Shown here: positions 45,436 to 57,385 of the stretch, one piece after another
Position numbering within the stretch: position 1 is the first letter of the stretch
Layout: each line of letters begins with the position of its first letter
Assembly (NCBI GenBank): GCA_011109175.1
Contig: RDEW01000071.1
Location: 71,632-135,631 of the forward strand
Source of the DNA: Dicyema japonicum
Taxonomy: Eukaryota > Dicyemida > Rhombozoa > Dicyemidae
Length of the DNA stretch: 64,000 bases
Reading direction: 5' to 3'
Notes under the pieces: generated by a model
Database searches by the model: none
What the model was told of the DNA's origin: nothing
The model's input: only the letters and a program-made list of their open reading frames with translations
Made by a program: the position numbers and the translations under genes

Positions 45436-47496
45436 TAAGGATAGACTTGGGGCTCACATCGGAGATGAAAAAAGACAATGTTAAGCATGTAAAAATCTCC
45501 TACTATTCCATGTGAAAGGACTCATATTGTCATAATATGTCACATCTTGGACTCGTTACCTCACATTATCATAAAGATGACTCATTATAGTAGATTTATA
45601 GTAATTAATTTGGGTACTGGTGTACTTGTGTCCCTCCTAAGCACCTATAGTACACATCCATAAATAATAATTTTCATTATTAGGGATAGGCTTAAAGTAA
45701 GGGGTTGGATAAGGGTATGGGTATAGAGTTAGGAACAAAGGTTGACATAAAACTCATCAAGTAAAAAATTAAAAAAATTATGATCAAAAAATTATTATTT
45801 TTATGTGGTACTATAAGTGCTTAGGAGGGAGACAAGTGAACTAGTACATTAATTTGCGCTAAATTAAAATATATCGGTTGGATTCCATGTACGGGGATTC
45901 GTAACAAATGAAGAATAGTCTTGTATTAATGGAATTACGTTACCAAATTTGTCGAAACAGAAAAGATATAGAATTTTTAAAGATCATAAACTCCGTCATA
46001 AAAAAGCTGTACTTAAAATCTGAAAATGGAGAAGATAATTGCATAGAGGACTGAAACAGATTCAGTACATTTAAACAAGTTCTATTGTGTGTAAGTTCTT
46101 CAACATCAAAAAGTGATTGATAATTATTAGAAATGCATAATTTTAATTCCACAAAAGTATTTTTTATGTATTTTATGAATTTAATAATTATAGAAAATAT
46201 AACTTTTAGAAAGCAATTATTTTATTCCCCAAGACTATATTAATGAAGTGTTTCCCCTCTGGACAGCTATGGAGACCAACTGAATGAGTCAGTGTGTTCA
46301 CGGTCATCATGGCTTTTGAAGGAATTGCTCCGGTTATTAACAACGTAAGTAGCGGTTGAGGAGTCCATTGTACTTATTTTATTTAACTCTTTCCGTGTAA
46401 AGTGCCTTTACCGTACTCCCGATGATGTTGGTGGGCGACAGAGAGTATACACATGTTGCAGCCCAAATTTAAATTTCTAAATAACATCATGTTTTTGCGA
46501 CAATGCTAAATGAAAGAATCAATTTGATAGATTTGAAAATGTTAGAATTTTCATCATTGATGTTTGTAGCATAAGTTTAATATTTGTAATTATCTGTAAG
46601 CTTACAATAGAACTTCTGAATAAATCTGTGCAAATTAAGTGAAATTTTTATAAGCATGGGGATGAAAAATTTTACAGTCGATTGATCGTCTCAAAGAAAA
46701 ACTTCTATTAGACTCGGGAGATATTCTAAACTGAAGTATGAAACCATCAGGTACATAAATGTCTACTCTTGAGACACGTATGCCTAAATGTGTGTCTCAT
46801 TTTGATTGGTTTATATCCCAGTTCTGTCAACATGTGTCCTATTTCGAATGTCAAATCTTATAAACTAAATTGCACTTTTTATGTGATTAAGTCTATTAAA
46901 AATGATCATCTAGTGATTTGACGAGAGTGAGTTATCCTTTCCCTGAAAGTTCTTGTCCACTAGGCCTGCCTCCACTGGGCTCGCAACGCAGGTTTACAAG
47001 CCCATATTAACAGAATAGGCTTTGTCGCTTGTATGGTGGACACTTATTGGAATATTAAAAATTACGGACACATAGGCAATTATATTAAATCTGATTGAAA
47101 CTGGTTATGAAGAGTAGACAAATTATAAGTCAATAATACAAGTATCTCCTCTGGAACTAGTTGATTGTATGGGAGAAGTGAACTGAGTTGTTAATAGTTT
47201 ATAAATCAGATGTTATACAGTTCCCACGGTCAAGTGATATATTTCCATTGTGGGAACCCATCCAATGGAGTGAAGAAGAGAAGAAATGAGCTGGAGTCTT
47301 TTGAGTTAAGTGGGTCCCATCTCCGTGTTTCGAAATAAGAATCAGTAGAACAAAATAAAAAATGTAAACAGATTACCACTCAAGACAGTCGATATAAAAA
47401 AAGGATAATTAATGTTTAAAAAACTTATTTAAAATAGGCGCCAAAAATTAGCCAAAAGTCACTTCTTGTGGACAACATCAAGAACCAACCAAAAAG
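45436..47496. other. AT-rich, no gene recognised
   Basis: Contains a 70-codon minus frame (45940-46152) without recognised motifs. At 46400-46440, AAGTGCCTTTACCGT and GATGATGTT recur in inverted form at 53885-53915. Confidence 0.35.
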
Positions 47497-48131
47497 TCAA
47501 AATAAGAATACCTTACGGATATTCTTCAAAGAGGAACCAATCCCCTTGACATCCACATGCTTATCAACCAGAATCATGTCGTCTTCGCACTTGTTTTCAA
47601 CCCCCAATCTTGATGACTGGCATTCTCTCAGAAATTCCTCAAATCCGACCTCATCGAATTGATCAAATCTTGATGTTGGAGTCACATTGACAATATTTTC
47701 AACAAATGAGGACCTCCCATCCTCAAAGGAAGAAACGACATCGGCTGAGTCAATGTAATTGAATTGATTGCAAATGAATTCTCTTATATTCACTCACATC
47801 AGCTAACTTAACGTTCTTCGGTAAGTGGGACTCATCATTGACAAGGATTTTGTCGCAGATCTTGTTGACTTCCTTTCTTATTTCAGGCTCTAAGAGATCT
47901 TCGTAGTTCGTGAAAGTTCTGGGAAGGAGTATTTTGAGTTTCTTTGCTGCTTTGAGAAGCTCTAGGACTAATTAATTATATTTTACGTTCACATATTAAT
48001 TTTAAGTCGTTAGTTGCATATTTTGTAAGAGAGTGGTCAAGTTCAGTGTCATATCTGCAAACTTTAGGTCCAAACAGTCACTTTGATAATGCCGTTCTTA
48101 GTTTATTCATGGTCAACAAAACTTGATCCAT
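47497..48131 (-). CDS. Hypothetical protein, four exons with tiny introns
   Basis: Exons (minus): 48082-48131, 47993-48054, 47808-47967, 47497-47782. Introns are 27, 25 and 25 nt, all GT..AG. The joined frame is 558 nt (185 residues). The N-terminal half is helical and charged (MDQVLLTMNKLRTALSKYD, LLKAAKKLKILLPRTF, YEDLLEPEIRKEVNKICDK). The C-terminal half is acidic (FEEFLRECQSSRLG, CEDDMILVDKHVDVK). No family is recognised. A weak thought is an NSMCE2-like protein (acidic EDDMI segment before the RING), but the RING is absent. The small-intron structure makes it a convincing gene. Confidence 0.65.
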
Positions 48132-48392
48132 CACAAAAAGCACGAAAGATTCAGCCCTTAATTTATTTAATTTTTAAATTTTAATATTCTAACAATTAAA
48201 ATATATTACAAAAATTAAATAATATTTACTATACCACGATGTTTATTTTCCAATATTATAATTCATTCTCGAAAAATAGATAAATAAAGCATGTTTACAA
48301 GACCGTACAAAAGAATGGAACATTCTGTAGATGACCAGTTTGATTCTGGGACCTCATTTTTTGCAGTTATTTCCTGTTAGACACTGGTTTCT

Positions 48393-48780
48393 TTAATTTA
48401 AAAGAAAAAATTTAAATAAATAGAGAATAAAAATAATTTCGTAAAACTCGTTATATCCAATAATTCTATTAAATGTATATGGGGGATATTCGAATGAGTT
48501 TTTGTAATTAAATATGCAACTAGCCATGGAAGGTAAATAATCTGGAATCTGTAACAAGGTGATGTCATTACGGTGCATTGACTGATAGTCATCAACAATG
48601 AATTGTATGATTCTGATACAATTGTTGGAGGTCAAAGTTCTATACAATATCTCCTGATTTGATTAAGCTATTTTCAAGCAAAAGTTTTTGATGTCCTATA
48701 GAAATTTTTATTGGAAACTCAAGAGGAAATGTGATTCTTTATTATTTGCTGTATAGGAAAAAAGCAGTGAGTAAATAGTT
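48393..48780 (-). pseudogene. Trypsin-like (S1) serine protease fragment
   Basis: The minus frame 48393-48647 reads IIQFIVDDYQSMHRNDITLL, like the HPDY...NDIALLKL stretch that carries the catalytic Asp (D in NDITLL). Upstream frames give FPIKISIGHQKLLLENSL and LFTHCFF, like the VLTAAHCF segment with the catalytic His. The catalytic Ser region (GDSGGP) is not seen. It lies next to a family A LINE at its upstream side. It is broken or heavily split by short introns. Confidence 0.4.
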
Positions 48781-49059
48781 AACTCAAACCAGATATTATT
48801 ATTATTCGTTAAGCGTAGAATTTTTGTTCAGATCTGTATGAGTGGTTGCGTGAAAGGTCTCGTCTGTCATGCTCAAGGGCACAATTCCAAAGGTTTTCTT
48901 AAACATACTTGCTTGTATGTAGCGTGGATATTTCTATCCACTTCTAACTGTCTCAAGTACCCTCTGGAACTTAGTCATCACATAAAGAATAACATTGACT
49001 TTACATTTATGAATTATTCTCAATATGTTAGCAGATGAGTAATGCCACTTCTATGATAT

Positions 49060-49810
49060 GTCCCTTAATGTCTCACTTAATATACAGTCAATAGCTAAAG
49101 TCTTGATTGCTGTATCCACCAATAACAGACTGTACTTTATGAGTCCCAACTTTCTGGAATGTTATCTCCCATGCTGGTTAACAAAAGTAGGTGGATACAC
49201 AGACTATCTCATTCGCCCCACACGTAGTAGTGAAGCATACTGCCGACTTATTGTAACTGGCTTTTCTTGTCTGATTGATGTCACGTTAAATGGAGTACCT
49301 ATACCACAAAAGAAATCGCAGAAGATACTGGGAGTAACTTTTGATAATTTCCTCTGCTTCTCAGCCCATGTGGAATCTATCATATTAACCTGTGCAAAGA
49401 AGATCAATTTTGTAAAGGCCTTCCTTTGGAACTGTGGAGGAAATTTATCCGCCAGGTATCGGAACCCTCTACAAGCAGTATGTCGAGCCAACAATAGGCT
49501 ATGCATGTGCTGCATGGGGATCTAACCTGTCGGCAACGAACCTAACAAAAATTCAAGATATCCAGTCAAGAGCAAAAAAGTTACTAGAAAAATATACAGA
49601 TAAAGAAATTGCCCCCAGAGCACTCGAGTCTATCATAGAGGCAACTGGAGGCAATTTCAGAAAAGGAAAGGAAAAAGACCCCCGTCCGTATAGAAAATGC
49701 GTGGGATCACAGTCGGAGCATCGAGAAAAAATGGCCCGATTATTGAGAGATGCCGGGATCACCTGAATATTAGTTATTGGTTAAGACGGTGTTTCTTTGG
49801 TTTAAATAAT
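49060..49810 (+). mobile_element. Family A LINE, RT thumb to 3' end
   Basis: Frame 49058-49525 contains VPIPQKKSQKILGVTFDNFL, then SAHVESIILTCAKKINFVKA. Frame 49434-49766 contains GTLYKQYVEPTIGYACAAWG, LESIIEATGGNFRKGKEK and the ending MARLLRDAGIT. The 3' tail is TTAGTTATTGGTTAAGACGG then AATAATAATAAT. A short frameshift separates the two frames. The RT active site is not present. Confidence 0.85.
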
Positions 49811-51167
49811 AATAATAATAATTACAATGCAGACAGGCCTAGAAAAATCACAGAAAAAACTCTCATTTTGTAAAAAAGTATAAGCTCCTCTGACAGAGAA
49901 TTATGTTTACTGGCAGAATAGTAAGGACTCATTCACATACAAGTGAAGGTTCTCGAATACATCAAAGAGACCACAGGAAGGTTTTTTAAACTGATCTTTA
50001 TTATTAAAGTCTCACTGTATATTTACCAACCCTACTCAGTGAAATCCCCCGTTGGTTAATGTATAGACTAGTTACGTCTCAATGGTACCTAGATGAGTTT
50101 GTCTTGAATTCTCAAACGTTAAGATTGCAATCTTTCTTTCAGATGTTGAGCTTCAAACAAAAACTTCACTACAATTCCTGCAATAGGGGCGGGTTAATAA
50201 GCCATCATCCAGTTCGACTTCCATAACGTCATCCAGTCCAGTTCGACTTCCATAAAAACACTTGATATAAGATATTTGGGATTCATTTAGTCTCTATATG
50301 GAAGCGAACCACATACTCAATATCTCGTTGAGATATATTTTACTTAGTTAAGTATAAGCGACCACCATCTGTGGTGTCCTATTTGATAGCTGCTGGCCTC
50401 CTACAAGTTAGTGAAGCCAGAGTTACCTAACTAACTAAAGATCCCCGCGTACTTAACGACTGTGTAAAGAAACATCAGTTATGCAAAAATCTTTAAGTGA
50501 ATCCAATTTATTTGATATGTACGACGTCCCTATGGTCATGACGTAGAGATACAAGTCTTTCCAAGCACGAAGATTTTCAAAATCCGGAGGAAAGTTAATA
50601 AACGTACAATTTTTTAAACTGAAACATCTTAATAAATAATATAGATAACTGTGGCAGAGTAAATATACAACATGTTTATTTTCAAAACAATTAAAAAATT
50701 TTAACAAAAGGGAGGATCGCGTGAATATTGGTTGATTTATATACTGAATCTACAAAAAAATGTGTAATAGGAAAGTAAGGTTTTGTCTTAAATATGAATG
50801 AGATGTGAAATATAGTTAATAAATTAAAGCGAGAAAATTATGACTACAGAACAATCTTGGTTTGTACCCATAGATTTTTTTACTTACTTAAGGTTAGAGT
50901 CTATAGAGTATGAAATTATTTTTTAGTTGTGATTCCCAGTTTAACACAAAATAAGTGTCAATCATTAATACTTCAATTATAATTATTCCTCCAGGATCAC
51001 TGGGTAAAGAGAAAGAAATTAAAGTTCTTTACTAACTTGATCCCAGAACGACAGGGACAATTCTTTAATTTGAATTACAATATGCTCATAACGCATATTT
51101 TAATGGAATTGAAAATAATTAAATTATTTATTGGAATTTAATATTAAATTATTTTATTTTAAAATAA
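49811..51167. other. Intergenic, AT-rich
   Basis: At 50350-50445 a stretch ending CTAACTAACTAAAG resembles the family B 3' signature but lacks coding similarity. The minus frame 50453-50707 is unrecognised. At 50990-51050 a LINE-type tail in reverse (CAGGATCACTGGGTAAAG) is visible. Confidence 0.35.
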
Positions 51168-51430
51168 CCACGTGGTGCCTACTTGATTGATGATTTGTTT
51201 GTTTCTTCTTCACTCTCCTAATATAGTGGCGTCATGTGATCCACCTTTCTCAGTTAGCGCCCAGTGCTAGGGTAGAACGCAAAACGTCTTCTACGTTTTA
51301 TGTGGTTATGGATGGACTTGTTTGACATTGGAATGACTCTGTTTCTGTGGCAGTGGGAACTTGATAAAATTGATTAGCTGTTAACTTCATTCTTGTGTAT
51401 CCGATGTTAATAGTAATAATATTAGGTTGA
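51168..51430 (+). repeat. SINE-like repeat, tail type 2
   Basis: The blocks ACCACGTGGTGCC, CTCTCCTAATATAGTGGCG, TCATGTGATCCACC, GCGCCCAGTGCTAGG, CTGTTTCTGTGGCAGTGG and ATTGATTAGCTGTTAACTTC follow in the same order as at 15003-15312. Confidence 0.7.
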
Positions 51431-52974
51431 TGGTTGCTGCTTCTGGATATCATCTATGTGCTTAAAAACGTCAGGATTGTAGCTCTGAAATAATAGAGGT
51501 AGCCCTAATTGAACGGGCGTGTAGTAGGTCCTATATCATTCTGTCGTGGAACTCAGTAATTGGAGATAAAAGATTGTGGAATTTGGGAAGGCAAGCGCTT
51601 TCAACTTTCTTAAATTCCAAATATTGTGGGAGCATCATCTCGGAAGAAACATCTGAACCATTTGTGAAGAAGTAATAATTGAATTAATGGCGGTTTATGA
51701 ATATTGACTCTTGGAATGACTATGATGAAATACCTAATAATAATCATTTGGTTTTATTCTGTAATTATATTGAATATTTTAACAATTTTTATTGTAAATT
51801 AAGTATTTCACGTAAAATTCGTTCAGAGTTATCACTATTCTTTTGAGGATAAAGAAGACACCAATCCAAGGGAATAACTGATTGGTGTTATTGCGTTAAT
51901 TGTAGTCTGTTATAATATGACCAGTTCGAGAAGATTATTAACGCATTATTGGGGGACCTGTCTTTACTAAGCTAGGGGGTGACTAACTTTGAAAAGGATG
52001 TGTTCCCGTAATTTTTGAAGACGTATTTAAGACGATGAGGTGGTTATTGATCACCACATGTAGGTTCGGATTTAATTGTGGACACTACAAGGTAAATTGT
52101 AACCAGATTCAGGTCACTTGACGAAACAAGAACAGAAGACATTTCCTCGGTGGACTGATAAAGTTATATTACACCATCAAAATATAAGAGGTCCTCGTTG
52201 TTGATAGTAAGAAAAGATCGTCGATAAGTATATCAACCGAAACATGCTTGCACACCTTCGATTCTGAATCGATAATATTAATATTATAAACGTAATATAA
52301 GGTTTTCCACTGAAATATAATTTAACCACGTGGTTTGGTGGTATGATATCAATATTAAGTGATAGTGACGTAATATTATACTGATGATACTGATGTACTG
52401 ACGTAATATTAACATGTGTAGGTTATGACGTATTAATATATCGACCTGTATGCAGTCGAATCCGTAAATGTTCATTTCTATTAACTGATTATAATCGTCG
52501 ATTGTCAAAATACGCTCAAATGGAATTCAATTTTAATTTTTAAATTTGTTGACTTTTAAGAAACTTCAGTTTGGCGTTCCTGGCAAAGGTTACAAATTCC
52601 ATCAAATTAAAAGTCATTGGTAAACATTAATGATAATAAAAATAGAAATTTACTGTATTCTGCAAATTATGATCAATTTGTGGTTGGAAGAGAAATTGTT
52701 AGTTTAATAATTGTAAACTTTACATTAGGATTGTCAAAAATCAGTTTCAGATATTGTTTGAGAGTTAATGACTTGAAAATAATTGTATGTTTTGTAAGTG
52801 AAGTTTGTTAAGATTTGTATAGTCAGTCTTAAGATCAGAACAGAACAATATTATGTCTTCGGTCATCAATTATATATTTATAGGGAAATTATATAACTTA
52901 TGCATATTAATTACGTAATTTTTAATGGAAAATAATTTATTAACATTTAACACATAAATCCATCAAACGTGGTC
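51431..52974. other. AT-rich, no gene recognised
   Basis: Short open frames only (for example 52284-52508 minus, 52617-52811 plus), without known motifs. Confidence 0.35.
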
Positions 52975-53300
52975 CCCGGCGACATTAGCGACGATTGCAA
53001 CAGAGATCAGCTGGAGAAACCATTGGGCTTCACCTGCGTCGTGGCCTTTTAGTGCATCTAGGCGTCCTAGTTTCTTTAGGAAACGAAGCGATTTCCCACA
53101 TATCCCTCCAGTTGTCCAACAACAAAGGGTAGAACGTGAATCGGTTGTGTAGCGCTTTGTATTTCTTTGCCCTCATCGTTTTTTTCAGCGACATTCAGTG
53201 TGTCTATTGCTCACGACAATGTTGGATGGGCAAAGGGCGTCCACACAAGTTGCATCATGTACCAAAGGTTTTGTCTGTGTTAGTTTAATAGGATCAGAAG
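52975..53300 (-). mobile_element. Family C C-terminal fragment
   Basis: Minus frames give KPLVHDATCVDALCPSNIV near 53235-53290, matching DVTCTDTFAP at 9 kb. Next comes KYKALHNRFTFYPLLLDNW near 53110-53170, like the KY..L...F.P...E stretch of the domain, and a terminal ISVAIVANVAG. Confidence 0.6.
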
Positions 53301-54001
53301 TTTCTCATATTTGTCTTCGCAGTTAAAATGTATTGTCTTCTTTCTCTCATGAGCGTGGTCGACGGACTAATGAGACATATGAAGCCGAATTCTGAGCAGA
53401 GGAAACACCAATTGCATGCATGATAGTCAAGTGGTAGATGGTTGATGCGTCGATTCTGCTATATTCGAAATGTCTACTTTGCTTTATGATGGAAGAAACA
53501 CCGTCTCCTTTCTCAGAAACATAGACGGAATGACGTCATTAAGAAATATTGGAACATCAAAGTTATGACCTAAGGAAGCGTCTGACGCACTTAGGATCCA
53601 TCAAAGGTTAAAGAACCTTGAAGATCTTTTCACGTGTAGGATGTGAGTTAATATGATCCTATGTACGTTGCTAATAATCATCATTTTAACTTTATGATAG
53701 ATTATAATAAATCGTTATAAAAATATTATGTAACCGTTCGAGGATGACAATTTCTTGTGTGTTAATGACCACACTCGACTGCGTTCTAATAGAGGTAGTT
53801 TGTATAATAATAGATAATACCTAATGCAACCGCTTCAGTTTGTGGATTCGATGTTTACAGAGAATTTATACTAAAAGTCTCTCACTAACATCATCACGGT
53901 AAAGGCACTTTCCGAAGCAAAGAAAACAGAGATCGCAAGGAAAAAAAGTATAAAGAGCTTATTGACTCTTATACTTTCCGCGGGAGCAATTCACTGATGA
54001 A
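53301..54001. other. Intergenic
   Basis: No gene recognised. An imperfect hairpin lies near 53945-53980 (AAAGTATAAAGAGC against TCTTATACTTTCC). Confidence 0.3.
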
Positions 54002-54250
54002 TTATTTGTATGATGTAGGTTGAATAAACATTTGAAAGTCTATTTTGAGTCCTTGGTTTCTCTGATATGGAAGACCAATCATGATCGCTGCCAAATGATC
54101 TGAAAAAGTCATCTTGTAATTATAAACCTGCCCTTCCTGAGTCCCGTAAGCCGCCCGATCAATTTGATAAACTTTGCTGTGCTGTAGCCAAGCATGCCAG
54201 ACATCTTTACTAGAAGGAGAACCGATCCCAAATGCTACAGTAGTTCCTCC
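54002..54250 (-). CDS. Open frame, possibly an EEP/APE-type fold end
   Basis: The minus frame (83 codons, opening after a possible AG acceptor at 54256) reads GGTTVAFGIGSPSSKDVW, VYQIDRAAYGTQEG, then TFSDHLAAIMIGLPY. ID..AY..... SDH resembles the end of an endonuclease/exonuclease/phosphatase domain, as in LINE endonucleases. No catalytic Glu or GDLN part is seen. It could be a host exon or another LINE relic. Confidence 0.3.
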   Translation of the reverse strand, partial: GGTTVAFGIGSPSSKDVWHAWLQHSKVYQIDRAAYGTQEGQVYNYKMTFSDHLAAIMIGLPYQRNQGLKIDFQMFIQPTSYK

Positions 54251-54289
54251 ATTTCGTAACTATCTTTTTCTCAGATCGTGCTGAAATAA

Positions 54290-54400
54290 AATAGAAATTA
54301 AAAAACAAAGTAACTAAATTAATTAGTGATTCGCTCAAATATCCAGGACCGCTCACAGAGATCCACTGTGCGTGTAGAAATCCGATTCCATTGACTACAC
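54290..54400 (-). mobile_element. Family C relic
   Basis: The minus frame gives RISTRTVDLCERSWIFERI, nearly the same as RISTRSKDPCERFWLFEQI at 9210-9270. Confidence 0.55.
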
Positions 54401-54898
54401 ATGAATTCAAGCGTCAAAAATGCAAGAAAACTAGACTTCAACCGTGAATGGACCAAAAAAATCTTTACACATTATCACTACGTTGATTCTTGGCTAACTT
54501 GAAGGCCGCTTGATTGGAGTTACCAGTCCTAACATTAACGAATTAAAAGTCACATTACAGATACGGTGGAGAAATAAGTCACGGCTACCAAAGTAAAATC
54601 TTATTATCTTTCAACAAAGCAAAAAAGAAAAGAGCATGCATATGAATGGGCAAGTGGAGATGACTTGGCCAATAGTTGTACATGCTTTGTCATTACCATG
54701 TTGGGTGAGAGTGCTTAATAATAATGGCTGACTATAGCTAATGAGGAATAATACATATGACACTATAGATTAATTTTCACCACTTAATTATCTGCCAAAA
54801 TATAATACACAAAATACAAAACATACTTCACAAAATAATATTTGTCACCAACATAATTAAATATTATTTAAATTTTAAAAACTAACAGTTAACAGCTA

Positions 54899-54970
54899 CT
54901 GGCTGCTCTCACAAATGAGAACGCATTTCCACTAACGATTGCAAGGAAATGCGTTTTCAATGAGCCAGCT
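54899..54970. other. Long imperfect hairpin
   Basis: GAGAACGCATTTCC and GGAAATGCGTTTTC form a 14-bp stem (one G-U or mismatch) around a 14-nt loop. An outer TGGCT/AGCCA pair extends it. No coding potential is visible. It may be a structured RNA or a small palindromic repeat. Confidence 0.5.
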
Positions 54971-55894
54971 TCCCTCTCTTCTATCATTTTTCCTCTTTGC
55001 GATGAGTTTGATGATTCCTGACGTTTCTATGATTCCTTTATACATAACATTTCGGGGTCAGTTAAATTTATTATTTAAAATAATTACAAAATTGGTATTA
55101 ACGTGAATCCTGAAGAACAATACAAACTCAGTGATAACAACAAATTTCAAAACATTACTAAACCATGAGATACTTATCATTTAAGAAAATGATTGTACGA
55201 ATCACCATATTAATCATTTATACATTTGGAACACAGATTATTCCATAAAACATTATTTTCAATTTATAGATACATTTTGACACAGAATGATTTTCATTAA
55301 TGCAGATTTTGCAATTTCGCCGAGACATCTTGTATTATTTAAAATTGTAATCACATAGAATTTCATTAATGGAACAATAAGGAATTCCTATGAAAATTTA
55401 TAAATGGAGTTAATCTTGGGGGACAATATGATCTTCAGTGATATTATGCTGGAAACATTTTTGTAGCTTTCCGAGTAAATTTTTCCATTAAAGTTAATGC
55501 CATATTAATCATTTACAGAAAATACATTATCCATCTTCAACCAACTCTTTCTATATTGGAATTAGCCATTCTCTCTGCTCCGGTCAATTCTACCCTGACC
55601 TCATAGAAAGAAAATGGTTAACATCAAAATAATATAAATAACAAAAAATTTTCAATATTTCTGATGAACATACAAATATATTAATATATAGAAAATACAA
55701 AAAGTAGAAATCATCGTTGATTAGTGATGAAATGAATTGATGAAGTTATACTGCTACTAATATAACAATTTTGGTAATTAACATGCAAAGCTAATACATC
55801 GATGAATTACAAATAACCACTTTACACGTTGCATTTTATTAATTATGGTTTTTCCAGTCTATAATTATTTTTTATTTGTAATATTTTATTTAAT
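54971..55894. other. AT-rich, no gene recognised
   Basis: Only short open frames; no repeat ends or motifs seen. Confidence 0.4.
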
Positions 55895-57340
55895 TATTTA
55901 ACACCAAGACCACGGTAAAACCAAACTAACTATCACATGATCCCGATGCGCTCCGCCAAAATCCTCATTCTTTCCCTTTGCTCTTCCCTCGTACCCACAC
56001 AAGCTCGTACAGGGCGGCTGACTGTATTTGCAGGGCCACCTTCCCGCATGCCGGAGTTTTGTTTAATGAGGGCCTCCAAAGTAGTCAGTCCGGTTCTGTG
56101 TCTCCCACAAGACCACCGCTCCGTCATTCTGAAAGCCTTCTTTTGAACGTCCTCGATTTTCTTAGTGTTCGTCCATGATAATGAAAGTCCCCACGAAGCA
56201 CACTCGTACGAGAAGCATGGTTCGATGTATTGTTTCTAAATGTTCATCAAGACCGGGTGGGTACCTGTCTTCCATATTCTAGATGAACATTTTAATACAT
56301 TGATCCTCTTTTCGCACTTCAGAAAAATGTTTGCCACGTGTGGTGACGAACATAAGTGCGTATCCAGTGTCACGCCCAGGATTTTCTGACATTTACTGAA
56401 GGGGATTTCAACGTTGTCCAATTTTAACTTGACAGTCATCTTCCCCAACCTTTTGTCCGAAGTAAACATAGACGTGACCGACTTTCTGGAATTTATCGTG
56501 AGTCAGTTCTTTATTACCCAGGCGTTGAGTCGGTCCAGGTTAATTTGTAATCTTTCTGTAGCATTTTGGATATCCCGGTCATGCGAGGCCAAAACAATGT
56601 CGTCCGCATATGAGAGTAGAACATCGTTATTGGATTCCGGTGTCGGGAGGTCGGCCAGGTATAAATTGAATAAGGCGGGGGATAAAGGAGATCCTTGGGG
56701 ACACCGTTTGGGAGAAGACGCAAGACTGATTTCAGCCCTCCGAGGCATACACGTCTCCTCCGTCCACTTAAGAAATTTGTTATCCAAAGTTTAAGCTTTA
56801 AAATAATTTTATTAAAATTATTTTTTATATCTAACTCAAATTGATTCTAAAATATAGTTTAATTTATATTATTTATTTTTATACCTCTTCTTACCTTGGG
56901 AAAATCCACAGACATCAGGAGTCTTATCCAAGTCAGAATGAGTTTATTGAGNATTTTCGATATGGAACATAACAATGACACAGGTCTAAATGATGCCGGA
57001 TCTTCCTTAGGTTTTCCAGTTTCAGTATAGGTCGGATGTTGGCTTGCTTCCATAACAACGGTATTACATTACAATTAATTGAATAGTTATACACCGACGT
57101 TAGAATACCGACTCCAATATCTCCAAGGTTCTTCAATACTAGAATGTTGAATGTTGTCGGTACCGGCAGAGTACGTTGTTCTTGTGAAACGCAGCGCATT
57201 CCTCAAGTATTCATCCGAGAAGTAAACTGGGTTAGAATCCTTCTTCAGTTTTCTGCGTGAAGAGAAGCACTTCCGACTTGCTGTGTTCTTTACACGAAAT
57301 TTTTGTGTAGAGTTTTATCAAACTCTTGTTAACGTCTCAT
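55895..57340 (-). mobile_element. Family A LINE, RT to 3' end, with AT-rich internal segment
   Basis: Minus frames in order: NILVLKNLGDIGVGI, ILKLENLRKIRH, PASFRPVSLLCSISK, then an AT-rich segment (56790-56897). After it come KLWITNFLSGRRR, CPQGSPLSPALFNLYLADLP, LLSYADDIVLASHDRD, IPFSKCQKILGVTLDTHLC and an end ERMRILAERIGIM. The GFR and first catalytic Asp blocks expected between SISK and ITNFLS are missing, replaced by the AT-rich segment. The tail is AGTTAGTTTGGTTTTACCG then TTAAATAATTAAATA. One ambiguous base (n) is at 56952. Confidence 0.85.
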
Positions 57341-57385
57341 GATTATAAAAATAAAAATAAAAACTTAAAATAAAATTATAAATTA

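Noticed and set aside
55010-55040. C/D box snoRNA-like text (GATGA...GATGATTCCTGA)
   Set aside because: The putative C and D boxes are only a few bases apart and no terminal stem or guide region fits.
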